Of a DNA stretch of 64,000 bases, positions 1 to 12,337 are shown piece after piece. Source of the stretch: Sipunculus nudus (taxonomy: Eukaryota; Annelida; Sipuncula; Golfingiida; Sipunculidae). The first letter of the stretch is position 1. Every line of letters begins with the position of its first letter. The DNA lies in NCBI GenBank assembly GCA_026874595.1, contig CM049318.1, positions 18,710,241-18,774,240 on the forward strand, written 5' to 3'. The notes under the pieces are model-generated. The model was not told the origin of the DNA. It ran no database searches and worked only from the letters and a program-made list of their open reading frames with translations. The translations under genes were made by a program, and so were the position numbers.

Positions 1-230
1 AATAATATGCATTTTACATATAACAGGAATTTGAAACATCCTAGTAATTAGGGCGATACCACAAGGGAACGATTAATATCAACTGATATTGATGTCCTGT
101 TACTTACTTGATGTTTCACGTACTGTTCCTTTAAGGTATAGTGAAGTGCTTTCATGACCAGTCAAACACCCGGGTTGCAATACTAAGCGAAACAAGCCCT
201 ACAGATCATTGAATATCTCCGATAGACCTG

Positions 231-318
<88 letters not shown>

Positions 319-1851
319 TTTCCCTACATTCTTACATGCCATCCTCTATTTAATCACCCATATCGGATGCCGAGAATACTTCCATTTACATCTGCATAGT
401 TTACTGTTTCTTCTGTCATTGTGACCTGCTATACAAGGGCTAAACATTTAGAACATTATGTTGGACCTGTCGCGTTCCATGGGAAACAATATACCTAAGT
501 TTAAATACTCTCTAAAGATGAACTTTTTTCCAGTCAAAGCGTTGCCCCAGATGTCAAACACAAGTCATTCTGTATAAACATGCTGTGATGTTAAGTGTTT
601 TTATAGACACGTAAATACAGTGAAGCGTGACTCAAAATACTACATGCAATATAATTTACTTTAATCTCTTGTAAGTAAAAGCGATTCATATATGACATAT
701 ACATTCATGCATATGTGAAGGTGACATCACACATCGTGGATAAACACAAAGGTTATAGCATTTTGGCTAATTATTTAGAAAATTATGTTGGACGTGTCGC
801 GTTCCATGCGAAACAACATACCAAAATTTAATGCTCTCTAATTCTCTAAAGCCATGATGATTTTTTGCTGTACCGCATGGTCCCTGTGTTAGCGATGCCT
901 TTGCCGCACACGTTAACATAATTAACAATATACAGATATGGACACCAAGGGATATCACGAAATCATCTCGACTTTTTTGTTACAAACCCATTCTGTTTTC
1001 TCTAACGGTATACCTGTAATATGCAGTAAGACAATGGCCTCTGGGGTGGGAGTTTGGGTGGCCTCTGCAGTGAAAATGTTGGAGTTTTCACTATAGATGA
1101 TCATGTTCAAGTTTCTCATAGTACTCGACTTTAAGGATATATGTGATAATCTGGAACCCTTATCTTAATACTGACAATACAATCAATATATACAATAACT
1201 ATATACTGAAAATATATGCAACAGACATTAGAACTTTTTAAAATAATTTACGGATGTTATCGCCTAGCATGTTATCATCTGGAAATGAGATGATTTGTTA
1301 ATCTTTGACTGTATACTGAACTAAATCTAAAGTAGTTCTTTCGGGAAAAAATATTGTCTTTGGGGCTAGGGACACCAACGCATAATACCGGGATATCAAA
1401 GCTGGTTAATTAACGTCCCTTTTGTTAAAACTATTATGTAGCCTATAACACGACACAAATCAATCATAAAATTCTTATAACATAAGCTGTCTATTGGACT
1501 CGGTGAAAGGGCTCAATAAAAAAAAAATTGTGTATGTGTTATCGTGGCTAAATTCTAATGAAGATCGATAGAAAGACTCTCATAAGAAGTTTACTTATAT
1601 GATGTGGTTATACAAAAGAAATGGTTATATTGCATTTTTTATATGCCAATATTCCAATAATATAGTATTAAATATATTTTTGAGCAAGTGTTCACAGTAT
1701 TTGTTCTTGCATGGGCTATTGATACAGACTGATACTGGACACGTGGCTGCTATTACACGTAGGCCTCTGCCGAATATCACCGAATAATGAAAAACTGCTA
1801 GGATATGAGACCAACCAACGTAAGCAACGTATGGTAGAGGTGATAAATAAT
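1..1851. repeat. Copy 1 of a ~1.86 kb dispersed direct repeat
   Basis: This stretch matches 4519-6392 almost base for base; differences are mostly in the (AT)n(AG)n tract at 235-313 and a few point changes. The left edge is cut by the window, so the true start is unknown. The match ends after TGATAAATAAT at 1851. The repeat holds an internal ~90 bp duplication: about 449-545 resembles about 776-880, both with a GTCGCGTTCCATG core. I see no convincing coding region in it; short reading frames are identical in both copies and resemble nothing known. It may be part of an unclassified mobile element or a segmental duplication. Confidence 0.9.
235..313. repeat. (AT)n(AG)n compound microsatellite
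   Basis: About 44 bases of TA dinucleotides are followed by about 35 bases of GA. The same compound tract occurs in copy 2 at about 4750-4819 and is shorter there. Confidence 0.95.
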
Positions 1852-4134
1852 AGTAACTAAATACACTTCTCAGTCTTACTCTCGAAGGTTGTTGTCTCGG
1901 TCTTTCTATAGAAGGAAAGTTGTCCCGTTTTCTGCCGAACACTTTGAAAATATTTAAAAACCATTTGGCAATAACTTTTTAGTGAATGCTGTGATCCTTT
2001 TGAAAATTATTCTCTTTCAGACTATTTGAGGTTAAAAATTTCAGACCAATCAGACATCCAATATGGCTTGGGCCGCTAATTGGAGAAACAGCGGAGGGAT
2101 TTCAACGTTTGTCATTATCGTTTCGATTAGAAACTACACAGCACGGACTTACATATGCTGTTTTGACAAGTTGTGTATAGCCAAAGTGCTTTTTAATTCT
2201 ATTTTAGTTTCGATGTATTGACCCGTGATAGCTGAAATGTGCGGTCAACACATTGCCTCAACACAAATTGGTGGCCGACCTAGATTCATAACAAACGTTT
2301 AGACAGGGATACTTGTATTTGTATTATCCTTTCCAAACTAACTGTATTAGTAGCAGAATACTTAATAACAATGAACGGTTGTATTAAAACTCATTTAATA
2401 TCAGAATACAAACGACTTCGTTCACAATAAATGAATTATCACATCATATAACACAAGCAGGAATACCTAAGATATTTTACTGGCCATTAACCTGATGAAG
2501 TCTATTATTCGTCGCCAGCCTTCAGTGAATTGGGATTTTATCTTCATGTTAGTATTCTCTCTGCCATCAACATTCCAACAACCATACTTAACACCTGTGA
2601 ATGTGCACCACTCATTGGGATGTGGGTTTAACCTTACACGTTAGGCAAGGGCTCTAATACACTAATCAATAAGTTTTTGGTTTCACATCTCAGCTTTTGA
2701 ATGGGTGAGCAAATGGACGATCTGCTGCTGTTTGTCAAATTCTTGTCAATGCCATTTACATAAAATTAGAGCGTTTGACATTTTCTTTAAAAAATGTTAA
2801 CAATATAGAGAATTTACCTTCAGTTGTTATTTAATGTTGAGCTTGTGTTCAAGACTGGTGTTGGCAATACTGTGTATGAACGCGTGCAAGGTAAAAATGG
2901 CTGGGGTAACAATGGCTCGAGTAAAAACTGCTCAGGTAAAGATGGCTGAGGAAAAAAGGCTGAAGAAAAATGGCAAAATAAAAAATGGCAGGTATCTCAG
3001 GTAACAAGATTCTCAAAACATCACCATTCAGCTAAAATCTGCATGTGGTGGAAATACATTTTCAAGGGAACCTTGGTTCCATACGAAAAGGAGGGATAAT
3101 AGATTTAATAAATTAATTAGTTTAAATTATACTTCTTGAAACTAACTATGTTTCAATTTAAACAAATTTAAAGCTCAATAATAAATCAGCTGTCATGCAT
3201 AAACAAATGATGAAGTAGATGAAGTTGAAAATCTATTAATTAAATTTATGTAGTCAAATTCAAGTTAAAATCTATATTCTCACATATATTTTAGTTGAGC
3301 ATGAATTATCCGTTGATATCCGTTCTTTTTTTTTTTTTGTTTAAAAGGAAAGGTACGAGATCAATTTTTTTTCAATATCCAGTAACTCACAAGAACTCAG
3401 CACTACAGAAGATATAACCATATGATGACAATATAGTTAATTTCTTAACCAATAAAGTGATTCTGATGGTTTATCCAAAGCAAATATAAAGTATTGTGTG
3501 TTCCAAAACGAACACAATTAATAAAGGGTGTACACTTCCCAGGTGCATTCTCCCAAATTGATAAAATGCAAATACTTTTTGAAAAAGTAGATCATGTTAA
3601 TAATTTGTGATAAACTATATTCTAACTTCAACATTTAAAAAAATCATAATTGTGAGCAATATTATGCCTTTTTTACATATTCAGTTCACTTTTGTTTTAA
3701 ACAAAAAATTCCAGGCATAACTTTTCCAGGAGACGGTCTCAATACCTCCCTTTGAGCTGTATAACACCTTGTTATGGTCATGTGTAATAGTAAACACGCT
3801 GCTAGTGTGTATGTTTACAATAACAAGGCCGCTTGACCGGAGGTTCAACTTTGCCATGCCTGACCGATGCAAAACAAAGAGTAGTCCATACTAGTCCATA
3901 TATGGGCCTTCATGTCCTCTGATATATCCCTGCTGGATGAATATTTTGTTCCTTGGTCTATGTAAATTCATAGTAGAACTTTTCGTCATATATCCACATG
4001 TCCAGGAGCCTCAGCTAAAATGACATTGGTAGCACGGTTTGGGCCCATGTATCAGTTCAAGGACCTGAGCCTGGGCAATATACGATGTTTCAGCCAGTGT
4101 AACAATCACTTGTTATTTTATCATTTTATGGATA
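1852..4134. other. Non-coding spacer between the repeat copies
   Basis: No gene or RNA was recognised. It is AT-rich with short homopolymers. The only local structure is the minisatellite at 2890-2998. Short open frames have no recognisable motifs. Confidence 0.6.
2890..2998 (+). repeat. Degenerate ~15-17 bp minisatellite
   Basis: About seven imperfect units of the form GTAAAAATGGCTGAGG follow one another, with decay towards the right end. They keep alternating A-rich and GGCTN-rich halves. No coding role is evident. Confidence 0.7.
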
Positions 4135-4518
4135 TTTGCTGAAATACTCAAATGTTTTCATAAAAGTACTCGTTCTTTTGAGAGTACCTTTTACAATAAC
4201 CGAGAATTATAACGAGTACTCGGGTGATTTTGTAGAAATCACTCGAGTGTGAGTAATTAGTACTCTTAATGGTACTCATGAGTACGAATACTTCGAGTAC
4301 CAGTACTTTTGGACTCAAATCTGTCTGCAATGGAATTTATCCTTAATGAACGAAAAAGGGCTTAAAATATCAGTGGAAACAAGCATTCGATTAACACACA
4401 GTTGTTCTAGGCAAGTCGCTAGCCTGATAATGGATGAAACTACCGCCTTTCTAAAACTGTCCCGGCTGATCAATACGGTGGTGTGGCAGTGCTTGATGCG
4501 ATGATTAAAAGATTGTTT
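4135..4518 (-). mobile_element. Possible hAT-type transposon end (remnant)
   Basis: Bases 4160-4310 contain a dense cluster of AGTACTC / GAGTACT words in both orientations, like the subterminal binding-site repeats of hAT transposons. Just upstream on the minus strand, the frame at 4315-4557 ends with a stretch (NRMLVSTDILSPFSFIKDK) faintly like the end of the hAT dimerisation region. The frame runs across the border of repeat copy 2 at 4519, so the element is interrupted. The family call is tentative. Confidence 0.3.
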
Positions 4519-4748
4519 AATAATATGCATTTTACATATAACAGGAATTGGAAACATCCTAGTAATTAGGGCGATACCACAAGGGAACGATTAATATCAA
4601 CTGATATTGATGTCCTGTTACTTACTTGATGTTTCACGTACTGTTCCTTTAAGGTATAGTGAAGTGCTTTCATGACCAGTCAAACACCCGGGTTGCAATA
4701 CTAAGCGAAACAAGCCCTACAGATCATTGAATATCTCCGATAGACCTG

Positions 4749-4824
<76 letters not shown>

Positions 4825-6392
4825 TTTCCCTACATTCTTACATGCCATCCTCTATTTAATCACCCATATCGGATGCCGAGAATACTTCCATTTACATCTG
4901 CATAGTTTACTATTTCTTCTGTCATTGTGACCTGCTATACAAGGGCTAAACATTTAGAACATTATGTTGGACCTGTCGCGTTCCATGGGAAACAATATAC
5001 CTAAGTTTAAATACTCTCTAAAGATGAACTTTTTTCCAGTCAAAGCGTTGCCCCAGATGTCAAACACAAGTCATTCTGTATAAACATGCTGTGATGTTAA
5101 GTGTTTTATAGACACGTAAATACAGTGAAGCGTGACTCAAAATACTACATGCAATATAATTTACTTTAATCTCTTGTAAGTAAAAGCGATTCATATATGA
5201 CATATACATTCATGCATATGTGAAGGTGACATCACACATCGTGGATAAACACAAAGGTTATAGCATTTTGGCTAATTATTTAGAAAATTATGTTGGACGT
5301 GTCGCGTTCCATGCGAAACAACATACCAAAATTTAATGCTCTCTAATTCTCTAAAGCCATGATGATTTTTTGCTGTACCGCATGGTCCCTGTGTTAGCGA
5401 TGCCTTTGCCGCACACGTTAACATAATTAACAATATACAGATATGGACACCAAGGGATATCACGAAATCATCTCGACTTTTTTGTTACAAACCCATTCTG
5501 TTTTCTCTAACGGTATACCTGTAATATGCAGTAAGACAATGGCCTCTGGGGTGGGAGTTTGGGTGGCCTCTGCAGTGTAAATGTTGGAGTTTTCACTATA
5601 GATGATCATGTTCAAGTTTCTCATAGTACTCGACTTTAAGGATTTATCACATATATCCTTAAAGTCGAGTACTATAAGGATATATGTGATAATCTGGAAC
5701 CCTTATCTTAATACTGACAATACAATCAATATATACAATAACTATATACTGAAAATATATGCAACAGACATTAGAACTTTTTAAAATAATTTACGGATGT
5801 TATCGCCTAGCATGTTATCATCTGGAAATGAGATGATTTGTTAATCTTTGACTGTATACTGAACTAAATCTAAAGTAGTTCTTTCGGGAAAAAATATTGT
5901 CTTTGGGGCTAGGGACACCAACGCATAATACCGGGATATCAAAGCTGGTTAATTAACGTCCCTTTTGTTAAAACTATTATGTAGCCTATAACACGACACA
6001 AATCAATCATAAAATTCTTATAACATAAGCTGTCTATTGGACTCGGTGAAAGGGCTCAATAAAAAAAATTGTGTATGTGTTATCGTGGCTAAATTCTAAT
6101 GAAGATCGATAGAAAGACTCTCATAAGAAGTTTACTTATATTATGTGGTTATACAAAAGAAATGGTTATATTGCATTTTTTATATGCCAATATTCCAATA
6201 ATATAGTATTAAATATATTTTTGAGCAAGTGTTCACAGTATTTGTTCTTGCATGGGCTATTGATACAGACTGATACTGGACACGTGGCTGCTATTACACG
6301 TAGGCCTCTGCCGAATATCACCGAATAATGAAAAACTGCTAGGATATGAGACCAACCAACGTAAGCAACGTATGGTAGAGGTGATAAATAAT
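4519..6392. repeat. Copy 2 of the ~1.86 kb dispersed direct repeat
   Basis: Near-identical to 1-1851 in the same orientation. It carries one clear structural difference, a 38 bp inverted insertion at 5644-5681, and a shorter microsatellite. High identity over 1.85 kb points to a recent duplication or recent transposition. The right border is abrupt: after GATAAATAAT the sequences diverge completely. Confidence 0.9.
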
Positions 6393-6393
6393 T

Positions 6394-6511
6394 GTCGTGA
6401 CAGAAATTTAAAACGAGATTTAAAGAATATTAGATCAGGTGGTGCTTCACAAACCAGGACTGTAGATAATAAATTTACTAGTACAGATATTGCAAATCAC
6501 TTCGGAGAAAC
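6394..6511 (+). pseudogene. Possible fragment of a second retroelement ORF
   Basis: A plus-strand frame of about 38 codons begins abruptly at the border of repeat copy 2 and ends in TAA. It includes the stretch FTSTDIANHFGET, which resembles the segment just before the reverse transcriptase domain in many non-LTR elements. It lies opposite in strand to the LINE that follows. The assignment rests on this short likeness only. Confidence 0.3.
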
Positions 6512-6629
6512 ATAAAACACATATATAATATTTATTTCGTACATTTACACGTACAGACATAAGTAATGCAAATAAAGTGAATAGATAATGGGAAAAAAAC
6601 AGTGCAAAGGCTGTTGGACAGCCGTAAAA

Positions 6630-7286
6630 TTAATTTCCAGTCGTCAGCTCTTCAATTAGAGCTGTTATCATAGCATAGTCTAGTGTCAGTATATCGAGCA
6701 GGCCGTCGCGCACATTAATGGCTTCATGGACGACGTAAACGATGCACATCTGTGTTGTTGTCAGTATATGTTTTATATTTCTATTATCTATGCTGCAGAT
6801 AATACATTTCCTAAACTTATAACTGTCCATTAAATATGCAGAGTTTTTACCAATACTACTTAACAAATCCGACAGTGCTCGAGTAGATGCAAACTTCAAT
6901 AACTTGTTTTTGGATTTCAACATGTTTCTTAACATACTAATAAAGCGATTCTCCAACTGGGATTTTAGATCTGGCTTCTTACTTATACCATACAACAAAT
7001 ATCTATGAGTAGTCCTCGGTAGCTGCCATATCCTCCTGCGTCCTATATTGTACGCTACTGAAATTTGGTCAATGGCTTTACAATTTAGATCTCAGCACTT
7101 AGACCCGTAAAACGAGGTGCAGTAAGAGTTAAATAACGTACATAATATTTCACTTGGGAGTTTTCCAAAATTGGCGCATAAGGCATTTACTCTTCTATAG
7201 AAGTCACAACTTTTGGTCTCAATATCATGCTTGTCGTCCATACGCCACTGACGACTATTCCCAGGTAGCTTACACTGTTCTGCCAT
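6630..7286 (-). pseudogene. LINE ORF2 C-terminal region (fragmented)
   Basis: Two short minus-strand frames (7286-7092 and 6998-6630) continue beyond the RT domain. Their Cys and His residues and the MDDKHDIETKSCDFYRRVNALC stretch fit the thumb and C-terminal portion of the same element. They are separated by stops. Confidence 0.6.
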
Positions 7287-7408
7287 TCGAGCATTGTTCC
7301 GTTTAATGAGAGGTCAGGTTCACGCTAAGTGTTATCATGGCGCCTAGACCTACCCGTAACGTTTATACAAACAGTCTTTGCTGCATTGTATTAAACGCCA
7401 TATTCTTT

Positions 7409-8269
7409 TCAAAAAATTTCATACCTGTCTAGCATGCGCTGTAGACCATTAACCGAAGGGCTCAATAACGTGTGATCGTCGGCATAGGCCAGGCATCCAG
7501 AGAATAAGTGTCCAATATGGCAACCTGTTCCATCTTTTTTAAGCTCATTGACAAGAACATCAAGATACATATTAAATAAAAGTGGGCTTAACACTCCTCC
7601 CTGTCTCGCTCCGTTTGTTGCTGAATAACTGACCGAATGGCAATTCATCGCATTCACTGTTATGCTCTGTTTGGTATACATTTCATACAAAATTCTAATT
7701 ACACAAGGAGGAAATTCTCTTTTCAATATAACTTGGAACAGTTTACCAAACTGCAATCGATCAAAAGCCTTTGTGGCATCCACCATACAACAATAAGCGT
7801 CGCTACCCCTAGAGTTGTAACACATAGCCACTTCCTTAAAAACAGTGGCACACATAGTCGTTGAATACCCTGCTCTAAAGGCGAACTGCAGATCATTCGT
7901 TTTCATATGGTCATGAAAACTATTATAGATTATCATTTCAAATAGTTTTGTTATTGCAATGCTAAGCGATATTCCTCTATAATTGTTTCAAGAACACTGA
8001 TTACAATTTTTAATTTTGGGAATCGGCACAATAATAGACTTTAACATATTCACTGGCATGTGACCATGCTTAAGCAATCCTGAAAATAATAAAGATAACA
8101 TAACTGCGCAGACGGGAGGAGAATGTTTGATGTTATCTGTGTCGATGCGGATATCGCCATCCGATTTGCCATATTTCAGCATGTCAATAGCTGCCTGTAC
8201 CATTTTTTTTGCCGTAATGATAGCAAATGAATCGCTTAAACCAAATCTTATTCTTCGAATGATCTCCAT
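7409..8269 (-). pseudogene. LINE reverse transcriptase domain (broken)
   Basis: Two consecutive minus-strand frames cover RT blocks. The first (8269-7988) ends with a VPIPKIKN block. After a break near 7985 (NNYRGISLS continues in another frame), the second (7936-7409) has FRAGYSTT, the block with MVDATKAFDRL carrying the first catalytic Asp, GARQGGVLSPLLFN, and the YADDHTLL catalytic box at about 7475-7500. The catalytic residues are intact, but frame breaks before this domain make the copy non-functional. Confidence 0.9.
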
Positions 8270-8856
8270 TTCAATAGCATCAAGTTCAGATTTATCTGTT
8301 GGGTTACAGGTATAAACTGTCTCAAATTTATTTTTAAAGACTCTCCAATGTCATAGGTCGTGTTTGCATTGTCAATCACATTAGCCCCTGAGCGAGCCCT
8401 TAGTCTCAGTTTATTTACCTCTGTCCATAGATGACGGAATTTGTTTTCCAATATCTTATCAGCCATCCATTTGTAACGAAGATTTTCCTCATGTTTTATC
8501 AGCTTTCCTATTGATTTATGATAGTTCGCACGCGTACGTTTCCTGATGTCGGCGACTTCACTTGGACGGCCTTTCTCCAACCAGAGACAATGCCAAAAGA
8601 GGGCCGTATTTTTGTGTTTTTGTGCATATCTATCCCAGTATGGTTTATAGTGACGTTTAGGATGGCAGTTAGGGATGCTTGCTTCTGCCGATTGAATTAG
8701 TATATTACATATATCATTATAAAACTTGTCCAAGTACTGTCTACGAACTTTTGAATGACACATAGTATCCCTACAATATACTGCAGAAACAGGAACACAG
8801 ATCTCATTCATTCGTGTATTCACTATGCTTTTATATTTTGTTATATCAATATCCAT
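8248..8856 (-). pseudogene. LINE ORF2 linker region between endonuclease and reverse transcriptase
   Basis: An open minus-strand frame of 202 codons follows the endonuclease. It is rich in basic and aromatic residues and has the pattern typical of the pre-RT linker (for example KPYWDRYAQKHKN). It has no catalytic motif of its own and is defined by position. A frame change leads into the next segment. Confidence 0.7.
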
Positions 8857-9620
8857 GGCACGACTCCAGCTTGTCTTGTAATAATAATGCTTGTCATCAC
8901 CGTGTATCTTTCATCCATCATTTTCCATTTTAAAATATTAGGATTATGATCAGACAAGTTTTTTATTTCATGCACAACGCATCCATGTACAATGTGGTCC
9001 GTTAGAGAACTAGAAACTAAGAAATGGTCAATAATGGAGCTCGATGAGCCACCATAGCTCTCATATTTATTCTCGGCAACCGTTTGTCGGAGGTCCCATG
9101 CAAACACTAAGTCATTGTTCTCAGCAAATAATTTCAGATATTTGCAGTTACCGCTCAGTCTGTGTACGACAATATTAAGGTTTCCCCTATTATAAATGCA
9201 TCACATGCATTTTCTAGCATGAGCGTCTCGATTGCATTTACACACTCTAAAAATTCTGCGTCCACACTGTTTGTCCTTGTGTCACACGGAAAATAAAAGG
9301 ATATCACGAGGAATTTCTTGTTTGAATCCGTAATTTGAACAGTTTCTACAGGAGTAACTCTATGAGATAAGTGCTTTCTCCACATTATTGCTACTCCTCC
9401 ATAAGGGCGGCCTACCAACACGTCCAACTGACTGTCAACCCCTGATTTTGCGGTAAACATGACTCAGGTAGATCCAACTGCGTCTCCAGGACCCAGGTTT
9501 CCTGCAGGAACAGAATATCAATGGTATATTTCTCTAACAGGTTATTTATGAAGTCTTGACAAGTGGTTCGCTTTATACCTGTTACATTTTATGAGCAAAC
9601 CGTTAAAAAAGTCATGAAAA
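8841..9620 (-). pseudogene. LINE endonuclease domain (broken)
   Basis: The minus-strand frames include the early endonuclease motif ILFLQETW (about 9505-9530), GGVAIMWR, a frameshifted IIG..LN segment near 9185, and the late catalytic signature SSSIIDHF followed by LSDHNP (about 8945-9035). These are the Mg-binding and catalytic landmarks of the APE-like nuclease that nicks target DNA in non-LTR retrotransposition. At least one single-base frameshift separates the two halves. Confidence 0.85.
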
Positions 9621-9691
9621 TGTTAGTTGTATTATTTTGCATTATTGAAATTTTGTTCACCACTGAAATGGTTGAAATATCTTCTGCGACT

Positions 9692-9877
9692 GGCTTCTGT
9701 GGCTCAGGGGTGGAGCGCAGAACTCTAAGTCGGGAGATCATGAGTTCGAATCTCATCCGAGGTGGTGAGGTTTTTCACGGTCGGCCCCCACCCAGGGTGA
9801 GCGCTCTGCAGGCTTAATGGGGAGGTCGTGCCCAACGGCCGTGTTTCACTCACAAACGAGTGCGCCTTTCGGGGGTC
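9692..9877 (+). mobile_element. tRNA-derived SINE, copy A
   Basis: The 5' part has an RNA polymerase III A-box-like TGGCTCAGGGG (9700-9710) and a B-box-like AGTTCGAATCT (about 9743-9753) at tRNA spacing. A tRNA-unrelated body follows (GTGAGGTTTTTCACGGTCG...). It shares body and promoter with the copies at 40983 and 41653. This copy stops after CTTTCGGGGGTC, so it lacks the 3' part present in copy B. Confidence 0.85.
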
Positions 9878-10205
9878 ATAAGAAATTTAAAAATCCTATA
9901 AAGACATCTGATGATTGGAACAGAACAGATTTACTTTCAGAGTTAATTTACTGCAAAGTTTGAATATGTAGCTCATGTTTCACCTACGATGAGGTAAAAA
10001 CGCTAAGTGTTTTATTATCTACTGACTTTGTAATAAGTATAGACTGAACTTATTTCTTTCTTCCATGTTTATATTTTCACTGATTGCATATTTCCATTAA
10101 TTTATATTGCTGTTATTCCTCAAAGATTAAAGATATATTCAACATTGATGTCTCTCCTCTCTTCATGTTTATTCACTGTCTTAAGCCAGCACCCGGATAT
10201 ATATT

Positions 10206-10242
<37 letters not shown>

Positions 10243-11880
10243 TAGGTTAAGATAAAGAATGACGCCTTTTAGATAGAATAACTTGTTTATTAACATACGA
10301 GCTTTCGAAGTACACGGGCTTCTTCGTCAGGTGGAAATTATTTGGGAACTTGTAGAGATATGTTATACACTCTCACCTCTTTCATTCGCCCCTTGTTTAA
10401 CCGCATTGATCATTCGCCAATTTTCTGATTCCAACTTAAGCCAAGTCGGAAATATTTCATGAAGCCGGTGTGGTATTGCTCGGGCTCAGCTGCCCTGGCC
10501 GTGTCTCTGTTTTCAACATGTGACGCCTCGCTGCTTATGGATCAAGTACCCAGAGCTACTAATTAATTAATGACTTAACATCCTTGAGTTGTTTGGTGAC
10601 AGCAGTCATCAACCGATTCACCCGTGTTGATTTCACACCTAGAGGTGTTTGGGTAAGAGTCATTTAATGGGTAAACCACACGAGTAGTTTGAAGCAATTA
10701 ACGGTAACACGGGTTTAAAGACTGTTAATTCAATGTTTGTTTACAGTTTGCAACAATAACGGGGATATTATTGAGCAAATTGGCCACAATGCATATAGAG
10801 CCACACACACCTAACACACTACATTTGTTGGATATTTATATGCTAAATTAGTCATAACTTATTGAAAGATGACACACTTCATGAAACCGAATACCAGTAT
10901 GCTGTGTCTGGAACGTATTGTTTTGCGTCTGTGACATTCAATACTTTTTTAATTTGCTCGGTTGTTTTGATGTTTCCGACCGTGCAAGCTCCCAAATGAC
11001 GGGCAGTTGTTATAATACATGGTAAGTATCAAATAAACACGATGTAGCCAGCATTCCGACTAGTACAATATAGTCACTCTCCTGAGACATGAATATTAAA
11101 TTGTTCTCCAGTTGCTTTACAGTCAAATTTTTAAATACATTTGCAAAGAGGTAAGTTTTGTTGACTCCAATATGTGATTATTATATGCCTAGCATGAGGT
11201 TTTACTATAAACCGTATTTATATTAATTCGATTCTGCGTTTGCTCTCTGATATAGTCCATGTTTTCTTGGTGTGGCCTTTACGAATAAAATGATGGTACG
11301 TTATGAATATTTTACAATTACATCTTTCTGGATCATGGTGTTTATTCTAGAAAGCCTTTAGACGAAGTCAAAATATTTCAGGAAATGTTATAGGCATATG
11401 AATACCAACATTATTTCGGATTTCGATAAAAAATCTAGATGTTACCACTGATTTTTTTTTTTACAATTTTAAACGAATAAGCCTTTGATGTAATAAATAC
11501 TACGTTTAAAACTAGAATAGTTGATGAATGGAAGTGTAACCAAATAAATAATAATGGCATAGAGACTGAGAGTGTAATAGCGATATCTGTTTTCCTGGAA
11601 AGACCGGTAATACCTGAGGGTTCAACTTTTTGGCACTGTCTTCGCACCTGCATAAGCCTGGTTTTTCTGTGATCACGCGAATTAAAAAGATAACCTCTGT
11701 TGAGGTTTTCATCATCGCTGGTATAGCAGTCCTTATAACTTTACTACAACTTACAAAGCATTACAAAAAAATCAGATGAAAAGCTTTTAACCTTTTTCTT
11801 ATCCAGCATTATATACATATATTATGATAGATAATCATTGTGAAAGGATATCCATCATCTTATAATCAAATAATCGATTA
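9878..11880. other. Region without a recognised gene, upstream of the MAM-TSP1 gene
   Basis: It contains an (AT)n tract at about 10199-10239 with an adjoining element terminus (10240-10345), and otherwise unremarkable AT-rich sequence. The first exon and promoter of the downstream gene could lie here, but I could not support one. Confidence 0.5.
10240..10345 (-). mobile_element. Possible Penelope-like element terminus
   Basis: On the minus strand this reads CACCTGACGAAGAAGCCCG ... CTTCGAAAGCTCGTATG and then runs into (AT)n. A CTGACGA box, a short hairpin (GAAG/CTTC) and GAAA resemble the terminal hammerhead-derived signature of Penelope-like elements. The stem III partner is not well formed here, so it is at best a degenerate version of the motif at 62284-62348. 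Confidence 0.4.
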
Positions 11881-11897
11881 TTTCAAAGGATTGACAG

Positions 11898-11946
11898 AGA
11901 GACGCGCGATAACCGTGAAGAGAACCTCCACCGTATTCGTCGTCAG
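11898..11946 (+). CDS. Candidate upstream linker exon
   Basis: A short open stretch (RETRDNREENLHRIRRQ) ends at a good donor CAG/GTAAGA in phase 0, matching the phase-0 start of the next small exon at 12083. The acceptor is unclear; TTGACAG before 11898 is one option. The charged sequence resembles no domain I recognise. The phase match with the following exons is the main support. Confidence 0.4.
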
Positions 11947-12289
11947 GTAAGAAACAAATATTAAAAATACGGAATTATTGGTGACCGTTCACTCCAAAAG
12001 GTGGACAGTTATTGATCTATATATCTTGATGAAGAACCTCTTTTACGTTCCCCTAGAATATACTCGCAACTTTTGCTTTCAGATACCGGGCGGGCTTGGA
12101 ATTCCTAAAGGTATTTTTTAACCTTCTATATATACAAATTTATAATTTAATCATTATGAATATACAATTAAGAAACACTGTTTTATATATACAATCGCAA
12201 CGTATAAGCGTGATGAGCCGAGGAGATGAAACCTAAGAAAGTGATTCATATTCATCACATAGGAAAAAACCACATTTCCGTATATCCTT

Positions 12290-12337
<48 letters not shown>

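Larger units (their letters stand above)
6530..9620 (-). mobile_element. Decayed non-LTR retrotransposon (LINE) with APE endonuclease and reverse transcriptase
   Basis: Reading on the minus strand from about 9620 down, the order is apurinic-type endonuclease, a linker, reverse transcriptase and a C-terminal region, as in a LINE ORF2. The frame is broken several times, near 9185, 8250 and 7985, and by stops, so the copy is inactive. No poly(A) tail or clear target-site duplication was recognised. The clade is not certain; an APE-type non-LTR element such as the CR1/L2/Jockey groups is likely. It is not related to the genes downstream. Confidence 0.9.

Noticed and set aside
2488-2520. CTGATGAAG with following hairpin-like sequence
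   Set aside because: No GAAA box and no pairing for stems I or III.
9692-9765. Functional tRNA gene
   Set aside because: A and B boxes are present, but the stems do not fold into a proper cloverleaf, and the sequence continues into a repeat body shared with two other copies. It is a SINE.
11303-11372. Signal-peptide-like frame (MMVRYEYFTITSFWIMVFIL) as the first exon of the MAM-TSP1 gene
   Set aside because: It is hydrophobic and starts with Met, but it runs into a stop with no good splice donor, so I could not connect it to the following exons.
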